The notes below the pieces were generated by a model. That model did not search any database. It saw nothing but the letters and a program-made list of their open reading frames with translations, and was not told the origin of the DNA. A stretch of DNA of 64,000 nucleotides from CAKZQX01 sp034435975 (GTDB taxonomy: Bacteria; Chloroflexota; Chloroflexia; Chloroflexales; Chloroflexaceae): assembly GCA_034435975.1 (NCBI GenBank), contig DAOTWD010000014.1, positions 178,753 to 242,752 on the forward strand, written 5' to 3'. Within the stretch, counting starts at the first letter, position 1. Every line of letters begins with the position of its first letter. Positions 53,023 through 61,337 of the stretch are shown piece by piece. The translations under genes were made by a program, and so were the position numbers.

Positions 53023-54276
53023 CTAAATTGTCTCACCACTGGGGACATCACCGGCTGGAAAGTCTTCGGTATCGCGATCAGTATTGATCAACACATTGCG
53101 GCCAATACGAATACCTGGTGGAATATGGGCACTTTTACCGACCACGGTAATGCCAGTATTCAGTCGATCGGGTTGCTGCCGATTAACCGTTGTATAATCA
53201 TCCCCCCAACCGAGACAGGTGCCGGCTCCGACCACCACCTGTTTGTCGACCACCACCTTATCCAGCACTGCCCCCGGCCCGATCCAGGTATCGTTCATCA
53301 CCACACTGTCACGCACAATTGCGCCTGGCGAGACATAGACACCAGGGGAAAGCACCGAATGCTCTACCGTGCCGCGAATCACACACCCGTTGCAGACCAT
53401 GGAGCGCCGCACACGCCCCTGCGGGCCAATTTTCACCGGTGGTCGCTCTTCGCTGCGGGTATAAATTGTCCAGTTCGTATCATACAGGTCAAAGCCGCAT
53501 GCCGGATCAAGCAGTTCAAGATTCGTGGCCCAATAGGCCTCTATCGTTCCCACATCAACCCAATAGCCCGTAAACCGATAGGCATACACCCGATCCTGAG
53601 AAATCATCGCTGGGATGACATGCTTGCCGAAATCGACCCGCGGCTGCTCTTCGCTACCTTCGCTGAGGCGCTGGATCAGAATATCCGCGTTAAAGACATA
53701 CACGCCCATCGACGCAAGCGTGCCTTTATCCCGTTCTTTTGGCTTCTCAGTAAACTCAACGATGCGATTCGTTTCATCGATCGTCATAATTCCAAAACGA
53801 TCCGTCTGCTCCTGCGGCACATCCATCACCGCCACTGATACATCGGCGTGGGTGCGTTGATGGGCCTCGATCATCTTGCTATAATCCATCTTATAGATAT
53901 GATCCCCGGAGAGAACCACCACAATGTCGGCTCGATGCTCACGAATATAGTTAATATTTTGATAGATAGCGTCCGAAGTACCACGATACCAATCGCCCAT
54001 ATTCCGCCCGATATAGGGTTGCAGGAGGCGAACACCACCACGGGCACGGTCAAGATCCCAGGGTTTACCAATCCCAATATGCTCATTGAGCGAATGTGGA
54101 CGATATTGAGTCAACACAGCCACATTAAAAATACCAGAATTGACACAGTTGGAGAGAGTATAATCGATAATGCGGTATTTACCCGCAAAGGGAACAGAAG
54201 GTTTGGCGCGTTTTTCAGACAGGACACTGAGGCGCGTACCCTCGCCTCCAGCCATAATCATCGCGATCACTCGCAT
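53023..54276 (-). CDS. glgC: glucose-1-phosphate adenylyltransferase
   Basis: Makes ADP-glucose from ATP and glucose-1-phosphate, the committed step of bacterial glycogen synthesis. The 417 residues begin MRVIAMIMAGGEGTRLSVL, with SEKRAKPSVPFAGKYRIIDYTLSNCVNSGI, VLSGDHIYKMDYSKM (catalytic Asp), EFTEKPKERDKGTLASMGVYVFNADIL and GYWVDVGTIEAYWATNLELLD. A C-terminal hexapeptide beta-helix follows (GPGAVLDKVVVDKQVVVGAG). All hallmark residues are intact. ATG 54276 is chosen; 40 upstream codons of the open frame are non-conserved. It is followed by a divergent paralogue after 21 bp, and a phosphofructokinase lies upstream across a repeat element. Confidence 0.95.
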   Translation of the reverse strand: MRVIAMIMAGGEGTRLSVLSEKRAKPSVPFAGKYRIIDYTLSNCVNSGIFNVAVLTQYRPHSLNEHIGIGKPWDLDRARGGVRLLQPYIGRNMGDWYRGTSDAIYQNINYIREHRADIVVVLSGDHIYKMDYSKMIEAHQRTHADVSVAVMDVPQEQTDRFGIMTIDETNRIVEFTEKPKERDKGTLASMGVYVFNADILIQRLSEGSEEQPRVDFGKHVIPAMISQDRVYAYRFTGYWVDVGTIEAYWATNLELLDPACGFDLYDTNWTIYTRSEERPPVKIGPQGRVRRSMVCNGCVIRGTVEHSVLSPGVYVSPGAIVRDSVVMNDTWIGPGAVLDKVVVDKQVVVGAGTCLGWGDDYTTVNRQQPDRLNTGITVVGKSAHIPPGIRIGRNVLINTDRDTEDFPAGDVPSGETI

Positions 54277-54560
54277 AGCACCACCACTGGCTTTCCTATA
54301 ACTTTTGTTCACATACGCAGGCTGCACCCTGATTGTACCCTGAAATGAGGTTCTGTGCAACGTAGGGGAAATACCGGAGCCAGTCAGTTGGGTCATCCGA
54401 GCGTTATGGTGGTGCCGACGCGCTGATCGGCATCAGGAGGAGCGAGAAGCGCGGAACGAGAAGCGCGGAGCGAGAGGGGAGAGGAGAGAAGCGAGAACCC
54501 TTATTCCTCACTCCTCTTCCCTCACTGCTCGCCAGCGCCGCGCCTCCCTCGCCATGGGAT
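54277..54560. other. glgC upstream region with purine-rich tract
   Basis: 54430-54540 is a strand-biased tract of AGCGAGAAGCGCGGAACG-type purine units followed by pyrimidine-rich CTCACTCCTCTTCCCTCAC. It is the degenerate interior of the repeat element whose intact end is at 54561-54578. No gene is present. A promoter for glgC should lie here but none is clear. Confidence 0.45.
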
Positions 54561-54578
54561 GTCTCGTTGTCGTACTAG
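54430..54578. repeat. MITE-like element, copy E (one intact end)
   Basis: GTCTCGTTGTCGTACTAG at 54561-54578 is an exact family terminus, preceded by GGGAT as in other copies. The opposite end near 54430 is degenerate. The interior is purine-rich then pyrimidine-rich, as in copy F. The terminal CTAG supplies the stop codon of the pfp gene, read on the minus strand (TAC TAG). Confidence 0.65.
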
Positions 54579-55735
54579 TAAAGGAACATCGGTTTACCGA
54601 GGATATGCGAGATTTTCGGGCGGTAATTCTCCACATCGTAGAGTTCATCCACATCCACACGCTTCAAGCCCTGGATGCACGTATCAACGGGTACCGTGGT
54701 ATAACAGCCATTCTGCAAGGCCATCATCATCCCGGAGTGACCTTTCTCAATCTGTTGCACGGCCATGTTGCCGTAGGATGTCGCCACCATCCGATCCAGC
54801 GAGTCCGGTGCCCCGGCACGCATCAGATAGGCCAGTTGCTGGTGGACAATATCGACTCCCGTGAGTTTTTTGAGCGCTTCGCCTACAACCTGCCCGATCC
54901 CGCCCAGTTTTTTGTGGCCGTAGGCGTCTTCCTGGCCATATTCGATCACCTGGCCACCCAGCATGGAGGCACCTTCAGAGATAGCAATGATCGCATAGTT
55001 GCTCGGATTACTCCGGCGATCCTCCATTATCAATTCCGCCAGTTTCTCAATATCAAAGGGCACCTCGCTAATCAGCGCCCGATCAACGTTTGCGAGATAT
55101 GCAGAGATCAGTGCTGTCTCACCGCTATTCCGGCCAAAAAGCTCCACGACGGCGATGCGTTCGTGGCTACCAGTGGGTGTGCGCAGATCATTCAGCAGAT
55201 TGACACTGCGGGTTACTGCGGTGCTAAAACCCATACAATAGTCTGTACCAAAGACATCGTTATCCATCGTCTTGGGACAGGCAACCACCCGGAAGCCCTC
55301 CTGATGTAACCGGGCACCATAGGAGAGCGTGTCATCACCACCAATCGGGATCAGGGTGTGAATACCCAGATGATCCAGCACACGCAGGACGTGATCGGTA
55401 CAGTCGACCGTCTTTTGCCCTTCCTGGAAAGGGTATTTATCTTTCAGAAAGTCTGGCATATCACCCGGTCGCACCTTTTGCGGATTGGTGCGTGATGAGT
55501 GCAGATGCGTGCCGCCATAGCGGTCAATGGTACGCACACTTTGCTTGGTCAGTGGCTCAATCCACTCACGCTGCGATTCTTTGTCATTATCTGGATTGTA
55601 GTTCAGTAATCCTGCCCAACCCCGTCGAATACCAATAACTTCCCAGCCATTTTCCTGCGCACGATACACGATCGCCCTGATGCACGGATTCAGTCCCGGA
55701 ACGTCGCCTCCACCAGTGAGGACACCGATACGCAT
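54575..55735 (-). CDS. pfp: 6-phosphofructokinase, probably PPi-dependent
   Basis: Phosphorylates fructose-6-phosphate in glycolysis. The 386 residues start MRIGVLTGGGDVPGLNPCIRAIV and include GIRRGWAGLL, LIPIGGDDTLSYGARLHQEG, CPKTMDNDVFGTDYCMGFSTAV and VVELFGRNSGETALISAYL. Asp after GGD (GGDD) and Lys in PKTMDND are the two residues that distinguish pyrophosphate-dependent from ATP-dependent enzymes (GGDG and GTIDND). I therefore expect PPi as phosphoryl donor and a reversible reaction. ATG 55735 follows CAGGAGGGAAGT. The final codon TAC and stop TAG coincide with the end of a MITE-like element (CTAGTACGACAACGAGAC begins in the stop), so the native C-terminus may have been altered by insertion. 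Confidence 0.88.
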   Translation of the reverse strand: MRIGVLTGGGDVPGLNPCIRAIVYRAQENGWEVIGIRRGWAGLLNYNPDNDKESQREWIEPLTKQSVRTIDRYGGTHLHSSRTNPQKVRPGDMPDFLKDKYPFQEGQKTVDCTDHVLRVLDHLGIHTLIPIGGDDTLSYGARLHQEGFRVVACPKTMDNDVFGTDYCMGFSTAVTRSVNLLNDLRTPTGSHERIAVVELFGRNSGETALISAYLANVDRALISEVPFDIEKLAELIMEDRRSNPSNYAIIAISEGASMLGGQVIEYGQEDAYGHKKLGGIGQVVGEALKKLTGVDIVHQQLAYLMRAGAPDSLDRMVATSYGNMAVQQIEKGHSGMMMALQNGCYTTVPVDTCIQGLKRVDVDELYDVENYRPKISHILGKPMFLY

Positions 55736-56152
55736 ACTTCCCTCCTGACAATCCATAACTGTAGCTTTCAATACTCATGATCTGTGGCGCGAAAGTCACG
55801 CCGGATCTGAGCCAGACGACATAGCCCATTATACCAAATCTGATTGTGTATGTTTTGTGGTCAAACCTGGCATCTGGTTCCCATTGAGGTATGGACATCC
55901 TGACATCAGTTATGAAGAATTTGCGAGCCTATCAGGCACGGGCTATAATGGTAAATCTGCGCTTTATGCGGATACTATAGCCTGATCGTATCCGTTCAGC
56001 GTGGGGCAGAGCAAGCCGTTTGAAGGGGTACATCAGAGTCCCGGCTTTCGCCCGGGTCTCGCTTTGTTCGGGCAACCGCTGTGACACCGGTGCTTCATAC
56101 ACCTGATGTCGCATTGCTATCGTTGAATGTATGGTCGCTCATACCGGCCAGT
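55736..56152. other. intergenic region upstream of pfp
   Basis: No gene. A palindromic GGCTTTCGCCCGGGTCTCGC-type unit lies at 56037-56085 (family also near 3801, 28955 and 60831). A minus-strand pfp promoter should be close to 55760-55830 (AT-rich, ATTATACC near 55827 reads GGTATAAT on the minus strand), a plausible -10 about 95 bp upstream of pfp. Confidence 0.4.
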
Positions 56153-56348
56153 CTAGTACGACAACGAGACTTCATCTCGGCCAGGGTGCGGGGCCTGGTG
56201 AGAAGAGAGGGAAGAGAAGCGAGAAGCGAGAACCCGCGCTTCTGATTCCTCGCTTCTCACACCTCACTCCTCTTCCTCTGCTCCTCTCTCGGTGGGGCGA
56301 AACCACGCCAGGGTTCCCCACCTATGGAATGTCTCGTTGTCGTACTAG
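56153..56348. repeat. MITE-like inverted-repeat element, copy F
   Basis: A 196-bp element with perfect 18-bp terminal inverted repeats: CTAGTACGACAACGAGAC at 56153-56170 and GTCTCGTTGTCGTACTAG at 56331-56348. The interior folds back: purine tract GAGAAGAGAGGGAAGAGAAG with GAAGCGAGAAGCGAGAACC against pyrimidine CCTCGCTTCTC..CACTCCTCTTCC. It is the most intact copy in the window and lies 40 bp before the ferredoxin-like gene. Confidence 0.85.
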
Positions 56349-56388
56349 AATTGTTTAATATTTAATATCAGTTAAGAAGAGGTAAAAG

Positions 56389-56757
56389 ATGCGCGATGAA
56401 TTACACCAGAGTGCTGTAGCGTATGGGGCAACAACCTGTCGCCGCCATATTTTTATCTGTGCTGACCAGAGCGATCCGAAGTGTGCCTCAAAAAAAGAAG
56501 GTATCGCCGCCTGGAACTATCTGAAAACACGACTCAAAGAACTGCAGCTCTCCATGGCTGAGGGCGGGGTCTACCGTACCAAAGTGCATTGTTTACGAAT
56601 CTGCGCCCATGGCCCGATTGCCGTAGTCTATCCTGAAGGGGTGTGGTATCATTCATGTCACCCGGACGTGCTGGAACGTATTATTCAGGAACATTTGATC
56701 GGCGGACAGATTGTGGAGGAGTATGCGTTTGCCCAGAATCCACTGCTATCCCAATGA
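56389..56757 (+). CDS. 2Fe-2S ferredoxin-like protein (thioredoxin-fold)
   Basis: A 122-residue protein of the thioredoxin-like [2Fe-2S] ferredoxin group (NuoE C-terminal-like). Cluster ligands are likely the Cys residues in HIFICADQSDPKCASK (spacing about 8) and in KVHCLRICAHGPIAVVYPEGVWY (CxxxC). The family sequence R-H-I-F-I-C..C and C-x3-C-x-x-G-P-x-x-x-x-Y-P-x-G-x-W-Y is clear. It starts at ATG 56389 after AAGAAGAGGTAAAAG, a good ribosome binding site. It precedes the hyp cluster on the same strand and may carry electrons for the hydrogenase, though 446 bp separate it from hypA. Confidence 0.85.
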   Translation: MRDELHQSAVAYGATTCRRHIFICADQSDPKCASKKEGIAAWNYLKTRLKELQLSMAEGGVYRTKVHCLRICAHGPIAVVYPEGVWYHSCHPDVLERIIQEHLIGGQIVEEYAFAQNPLLSQ

Positions 56758-57203
56758 ACACGATGATAAGCGAAATCGCCTGAAGCCGGGATACATAACT
56801 GTTCATCTCTGGGGTAAAACGCCACCCTGGGAGAGTGGCAATCGTTAGTAGCACTACGGGATACGCAGGCAAGATCCCCTCGCTCCATACTTCACTTCCA
56901 TACGTGTGGGATACGAGGGCAAGATCTCCCCGATACCGGGGCTTGACAATTTGCTACAATCTGCTATATAAGCATGATACCTATATTATAATATTTAATT
57001 CGGGCAAAACGTACCCGTTCTGGGGGACGGCCCTTCGCGCAGATAGCGGAGGCAGATGATCACCGCGAAACCCTCTTTTTCAGTCGGGAGGGGTATGGCA
57101 GCCAGACTATCCCTTCCGAATGGATACGACAAAACCGTAGAAAGGTCGGCAACACCAGGAATCGATCATTCATTGCTCATCGATCCCTGGTGCTGCACAG
57201 TCT
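56758..57203. other. hyp leader region with direct repeat
   Basis: A near-direct repeat GGGATACGCAGGCAAGATCCCC (about 56859-56880, given here as GGGATACGCAGG and CAAGATCCCC) recurs at about 56908-56931 as GGGATACGAGGGCAAGATC. A strong promoter lies at 56943-56970. The 230-nt leader before hypA shows no recognised riboswitch. No gene is supported. Confidence 0.45.
56943..56970 (+). promoter_or_regulatory. sigma70-type promoter of the hyp operon
   Basis: TTGACA at 56943-56948, a 16-bp spacer and TATATA at 56965-56970 with TGC before the -10. It lies about 230 bp upstream of hypA. Confidence 0.65.
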
Positions 57204-57587
57204 ATGCACGAACTTCCGGTAACGCAAGGTATTCTTGATGTGGCGTTGACGGCAGCACAACAGGCTGGCGGATGTCGTATTACTCGCATTAATCTGGTTA
57301 TTGGGGAACTGAGTAGCATTGTTGATGAGTCCATCCAGTTTTATTTTGACATTTTGAGTCGCGGGACGCTGGCCGAAGGGGCATGTATGGCTATTCAGCG
57401 CGAACCTGCCCAGGCTACCTGTCAAGACTGCGGGTTCCAGTGGAACGTGAGCATCCCTCTGGTACCATCCTGTCCATCCTGCCAGGGGCATCGATTTCAG
57501 GTGACCGGTGGCAGAACCTTTTATGTGGAGAGTATTGAGGTAAATGATGAAGATTCCAGTGGTGAAGGATATTCTGAGCGCGAATGA
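57204..57587 (+). CDS. hypA: hydrogenase nickel incorporation protein HypA
   Basis: Zinc-containing nickel chaperone that with HypB inserts Ni into [NiFe]-hydrogenase. The 127 residues begin MHELPVTQGILDVAL, with His2 as the nickel ligand and Glu3 (family start MHE). INLVIGELSSIVDESIQFYFDIL follows, then a zinc site of two CxxC pairs (CQDCGFQW and CPSCQGHRF). The C-terminal end (DEDSSGEGYSERE) reads over the start of hypB: the genes overlap by 44 bp. ATG 57204 is fixed by the need for MHE. First gene of the hypABFCDE cluster. Confidence 0.95.
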   Translation: MHELPVTQGILDVALTAAQQAGGCRITRINLVIGELSSIVDESIQFYFDILSRGTLAEGACMAIQREPAQATCQDCGFQWNVSIPLVPSCPSCQGHRFQVTGGRTFYVESIEVNDEDSSGEGYSERE

Positions 57588-58197
57588 TCAAGTTGCTGCA
57601 GAGAATCGCACGGTTTTTGATGCTGCCAACGTGTTTGTCGCCAATGTGATGGCCTCACCTGGTGCAGGAAAGACCAGTATGATCCTGGCTACAGCAAAAC
57701 ACTTGCCCCCAGAGATACGCCTCGGTGTGATTGAGGGTGATGTGGCCTCCAGTATTGATGCCGATGCGATTGCCGCTCACGATATTCCAGTGGTACAGAT
57801 TAATACCGGTGGCAACTGTCATCTCGATGCGCCGATGATCAGCAAGGCGCTGACCCACCTGCCGCTGACTGAAATTCAACTCCTCTTTATTGAGAATGTA
57901 GGCAATTTGATTTGCCCGGCTGGATTCGCGCTGGGCGCTAATATTGCCGTGGTGGTCGCCAGTGTCCCGGAAGGACACGACAAACCCTACAAGTATCCGG
58001 GTATGTTTGCCAGTGCCGATATTGTGTTGCTGAACAAGATTGACTTGATTGATGTGTTTGAGTTTGATGTCCTCGACTTCCGGCGCGGGGTTGGCTTGGT
58101 GAATCCTGAAGTGCCTATCTTTCCCATTTGTTGCCGCACCGGGGAAGGTGTGGATGCCTGGACAGAATGGCTGGTGGAACATATCCACGCGGACTAA
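57544..58197 (+). CDS. hypB: hydrogenase nickel incorporation GTPase HypB
   Basis: SIMIBI-class GTPase that drives nickel insertion into hydrogenase with HypA. The 217 residues contain the P-loop ASPGAGKTSMIL near residue 37, GVIEGDVASSIDADAI, the metal-binding GGNCHLDAPMI, FIENVGNLICPAGF, the guanine-specificity motif LNKIDLI, and CRTGEGVDAWTEWL at the end. It lacks the N-terminal CxxCGC nickel site and any His-rich stretch, so it is the short form without nickel storage. ATG 57544 lies within the end of hypA (44-bp overlap), and the adjacent ATG 57547 is also possible. Confidence 0.95.
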   Translation: MMKIPVVKDILSANDQVAAENRTVFDAANVFVANVMASPGAGKTSMILATAKHLPPEIRLGVIEGDVASSIDADAIAAHDIPVVQINTGGNCHLDAPMISKALTHLPLTEIQLLFIENVGNLICPAGFALGANIAVVVASVPEGHDKPYKYPGMFASADIVLLNKIDLIDVFEFDVLDFRRGVGLVNPEVPIFPICCRTGEGVDAWTEWLVEHIHAD

Positions 58198-58371
58198 GGC
58201 TGATCTCAATGATGGTGCAGCGCGTCTGGGAGCGCGCCTGAGCGCGCACCTGGTGGCGTGGGTACGCCTCGTTATCTTGATCCGGCGTATCCCGTCTGGG
58301 GGCGCACCTGGGAGCGTGCCCTTCTGATGAGGCGCGGGTGCCCCTCATCTGCCGGAGATAGCAGGGAGCGG

Positions 58372-60807
58372 ATGATGATTGATGGTGAACAAGCCTCGAC
58401 GAGTACAACACCATTACTGCCGGTTATTAGACGGTTGCGGGTGGTTATCCAGGGGGCTGTTCAGGGGGTCGGGTTTCGCCCGTTTGTCTACCATCTGGCA
58501 CACAAACATGGTGTGACGGGCTGGATCGTGAATGGGACGCAAGGAGTTGTGATCGAGGCCGAAGGCTCCATGCCCGCACTGGCCCGGTTTCTCGAGGCTC
58601 TTTCGGCACACAGGCCTCCGCGTGCAATTATTCACTCTCTGGAAAGTTCGTGGCTTGAGCCAGTTGGGTATGATCGGTTTGAAATCCGACCCAGCGATGC
58701 ACAGGGCAGCAAAACCGCGCTGGTGTTGCCTGATATTGCCACCTGCTCCAATTGTCTGCTGGAACTGTTCAATCCTGCTGATCGCCGCTATCGCTATCCA
58801 TTCATTAACTGCACCAGCTGTGGGCCGCGCTTCAGTATTATTCAGGCGCTCCCTTATGATCGTTCACATACCACGATGCACCATTTTCAGCTCTGCCCCG
58901 ATTGTCAGGCTGAGTATGACGATCCCCTGAACTGTCGCTTTCATGCCCAACCTAACGCCTGCCCCGTCTGTGGGCCACATCTCGCCCTGTGGGAACGAAC
59001 CGGTACCGGTGAAGCACCCCGGATACCACCATATCTGACGGAGCATCCCGATTGGAGGGTAACTGCCAACTACGATCAGGCGCTCCAGGGAACAGTCGCG
59101 GCCCTGCGCGCTGGCCAGATCGTGGCGATCAAAGGGTTAGGGGGATTTCACCTGATGGTTGATGCCTATGATACGAATGCGGTTGCACGTCTGCGCGAAC
59201 GGAAGCAGCGGCGTGACAAGCCTTTCGCGCTGATGGTGCGCGATCTTGATCAGGCAGGCATGCTCTGCGTGCTGTCGCCTGTGGCTGAGGTCTTGCTCGC
59301 TGCTCCCGAAGCACCGATTGTGCTACTTCAACGCCGGCCGGATGCGCCCGTTGCAGCGAATGTGGCTCCCGGTGTGGGCACGCTGGGCCTGATGTTGCCC
59401 GCAACGCCATTGCACCATCTGTTGCTGCACGCGCTCGATCACCCGTTGGTAGCGACCAGTGGCAATGTGAGCGATGAGCCGATCTGTATTGATGAGCAAG
59501 AAGCTCTCCAGCGCTTACCACACATAGCCGATCTGTTTCTGGTACATAATCGACCCATTCAGCGCCATGTTGATGATAGCATCGCCTGGATAATCGAGGA
59601 TACCCCCTGTCTGATACGGCGTGCACGGGGTTATGCCCCATTGCCAGTGATGCTGGCACGGCCTGTGCCTACTATCCTGGCCGTTGGTGCCCATTTGAAA
59701 AATACGGTGGCCTTAAGCGTCGAGCATCAGGTGTTTATCAGCCAGCACATTGGTGACCTGGCGACACCTGAGGCCATGGCGGCGTTTGAGCGGGTGATTG
59801 CTGATTTTCTGCGGTTGTATGAGGCCACACCCATAGCGATTGCGCATGATCTGCACCCAGATTATCTCTCGACCAGTTGGGCACGTCAGTCTGCGCATAC
59901 ACGCGGGTGGGCATCCATGCTGGATCGCCCGCCAGCATTGATCGCAGTGCAACACCATCATGCGCACCTGGCGGCGTGCCTGGCCGAGCACGGCATAGAG
60001 GGGCAGGCGCTGGGTGTCATCTGGGATGGCACAGGGTATGGGATGGATGGGACGATATGGGGCGGCGAGTTTTTGCTTGGCGATAGCCAGAAGTTCCAGC
60101 GAGTGGCGCATCTGCGCCCGTTTCGCCTGCCAGGCGGCGATGCTGCCATCCGCGAACCGCGTCGAGTGGCCCTGGCACTGCTGTGGATCCTCGATGGTAC
60201 TGCAGCACTGGAACAGCATGATCTCCCACCTGTACGAGCCTGGCGTCCGGTGGAGCTACAGGTTCTGTGCCGTATGCTCCAGCAAGGCATTCATGCACCG
60301 TGGACAACCAGCGCTGGACGGTTGTTCGACGCGCTGGCGGCCTTCATCGGGTTGCAGCAGCAGGTGAGCTTTGAAGGTCAGGCAGCGATGGCACTTGAAT
60401 GGATTGCCGATCCGACGGTTAGCGAGGCCTATCCACTGGAGCTGCACGGTGTGACCCCACCCTTGATCCTGGATTGGCAGCCACTGGTTGCGGCGCTCCT
60501 GGCAGATCTCCGGCGGGGCGTGGCACCCAGTCGAATTGCCGCGTGCTGTCATAATGGCCTGGTCAGAGGTATCCTGGCAGTGGCGCGTGCGGTGGGCGAG
60601 CAGCGCGTGGCGTTGACCGGTGGCTGTTTTCAGAATCGCCTGTTGCTGGAGCGCACTGCACAACACTTGCGGGAGGCCGGCTTTGAGGTGCTGTTTCACC
60701 GTCAGGTACCGCCAAACGATGGCGGCATCAGCCTGGGGCAGGTAGCAGTAGCCGCAGCACGGTTGAATGGAGTGCAGGGAATAGGGAATCGGGGACAGGG
60801 GATATAG
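58372..60807 (+). CDS. hypF: carbamoyltransferase HypF
   Basis: Uses carbamoyl phosphate and ATP to transfer a carbamoyl group to the C-terminal Cys of HypE for cyanide ligand synthesis. The 811 residues show: acylphosphatase domain (VVIQGAVQGVGFRPFVYHLAHKHGVTGWIVN); two zinc fingers (CSNCLLELFNP..CTSCGPRFS and CPDCQAEYDDPLNCRFHAQ..CPVCGP); a YrdC-like domain (GQIVAIKGLGGFHLMVDA, KPFALMVRD); and a Kae1-like domain (AVQHHHAHLAACLAEHG, GVIWDGTGYGMDGTIWGGEFL, TGGCFQNRLLLER). ATG 58372 has GGGAGCGG upstream; ATG 58375 is equal. The tail NGVQGIGNRGQGI is low-complexity repeat and its TAG lies inside the palindromic element at 60803. Confidence 0.95.
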   Translation: MMIDGEQASTSTTPLLPVIRRLRVVIQGAVQGVGFRPFVYHLAHKHGVTGWIVNGTQGVVIEAEGSMPALARFLEALSAHRPPRAIIHSLESSWLEPVGYDRFEIRPSDAQGSKTALVLPDIATCSNCLLELFNPADRRYRYPFINCTSCGPRFSIIQALPYDRSHTTMHHFQLCPDCQAEYDDPLNCRFHAQPNACPVCGPHLALWERTGTGEAPRIPPYLTEHPDWRVTANYDQALQGTVAALRAGQIVAIKGLGGFHLMVDAYDTNAVARLRERKQRRDKPFALMVRDLDQAGMLCVLSPVAEVLLAAPEAPIVLLQRRPDAPVAANVAPGVGTLGLMLPATPLHHLLLHALDHPLVATSGNVSDEPICIDEQEALQRLPHIADLFLVHNRPIQRHVDDSIAWIIEDTPCLIRRARGYAPLPVMLARPVPTILAVGAHLKNTVALSVEHQVFISQHIGDLATPEAMAAFERVIADFLRLYEATPIAIAHDLHPDYLSTSWARQSAHTRGWASMLDRPPALIAVQHHHAHLAACLAEHGIEGQALGVIWDGTGYGMDGTIWGGEFLLGDSQKFQRVAHLRPFRLPGGDAAIREPRRVALALLWILDGTAALEQHDLPPVRAWRPVELQVLCRMLQQGIHAPWTTSAGRLFDALAAFIGLQQQVSFEGQAAMALEWIADPTVSEAYPLELHGVTPPLILDWQPLVAALLADLRRGVAPSRIAACCHNGLVRGILAVARAVGEQRVALTGGCFQNRLLLERTAQHLREAGFEVLFHRQVPPNDGGISLGQVAVAAARLNGVQGIGNRGQGI

Positions 60808-60914
60808 CAATCCTATTCTCATTTAACCAGGAGTCGGGGCTTTCGCCTGGATATTGCCCCGTCCAGGCGAAAGCCTGGATTCTCGGTTTTTACGACTCAT
60901 AGCCGATTGCTATA
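60803..60914. repeat. palindromic MITE-like element after hypF
   Basis: Terminal inverted repeats TATAGCAATC (60803-60812) and GATTGCTATA (60905-60914) enclose nested pairs GAGTC/GACTC. There is also a strong inner stem, GCTTTCGCCTGG (60839-60850) with CCAGGCGAAAGC (60863-60874). It is 112 bp long and lies between hypF and hypC. TA at both ends suits a TA-targeting element. It supplies the hypF stop (TAG at 60805-60807). The inner stem belongs to the GGCTTTCG..CGAAAGCC family. Confidence 0.75.
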
Positions 60915-60980
60915 GATGAGAACCTGGTCGTTCCTGAGTTCCTGTTCTCTAGCCCGTGCCCTATTGAAAGGAGATATGAC

Positions 60981-61268
60981 ATGTGTCTTGGAGTACCAGG
61001 CAAAGTGTTGCAGATTGAGATGAATAGCATTGGTATACCCATGGGCCACGTTAGTTTTGGCGGAATTACCAGAGAAGTGTGCTTGGCATATGTGCCGCAT
61101 GTACAGGTTGGCGAGTATGTACTGGTGCATGTTGGCTTTGCGATCAGCACGATTGATGAGCAAGAAGCCGCCTATGTCTTTGATATGCTGCGCCAGATGG
61201 ACGAGCCAGGCGAACTGGAAATACCCCAGCCTGAGGATGAGGTCGTAGCCCCGGAAGGAGATAACTGA
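60981..61268 (+). CDS. hypC: hydrogenase assembly chaperone HypC
   Basis: Small chaperone that carries the Fe(CN)2CO unit with HypD and binds the hydrogenase large-subunit precursor. The 95 residues begin MCLGVPGKVLQIE, with Cys2 as the essential ligand. They continue with GHVSFGGITREVCLAYVPHVQVGEYVLVHVGFAISTIDEQEA, typical of HypC/HupF, and end in an acidic tail (EDEVVAPEGDN). ATG 60981 follows AAAGGAG. The 70-bp gap to hypD and the same orientation make it part of the operon. Confidence 0.96.
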   Translation: MCLGVPGKVLQIEMNSIGIPMGHVSFGGITREVCLAYVPHVQVGEYVLVHVGFAISTIDEQEAAYVFDMLRQMDEPGELEIPQPEDEVVAPEGDN

Positions 61269-61337
61269 TGGCACCAGATGGACGGCGGTCACATACGCCG
61301 CAACTGACGCGGAACCGTCGCGCACAACAGGGAGACC

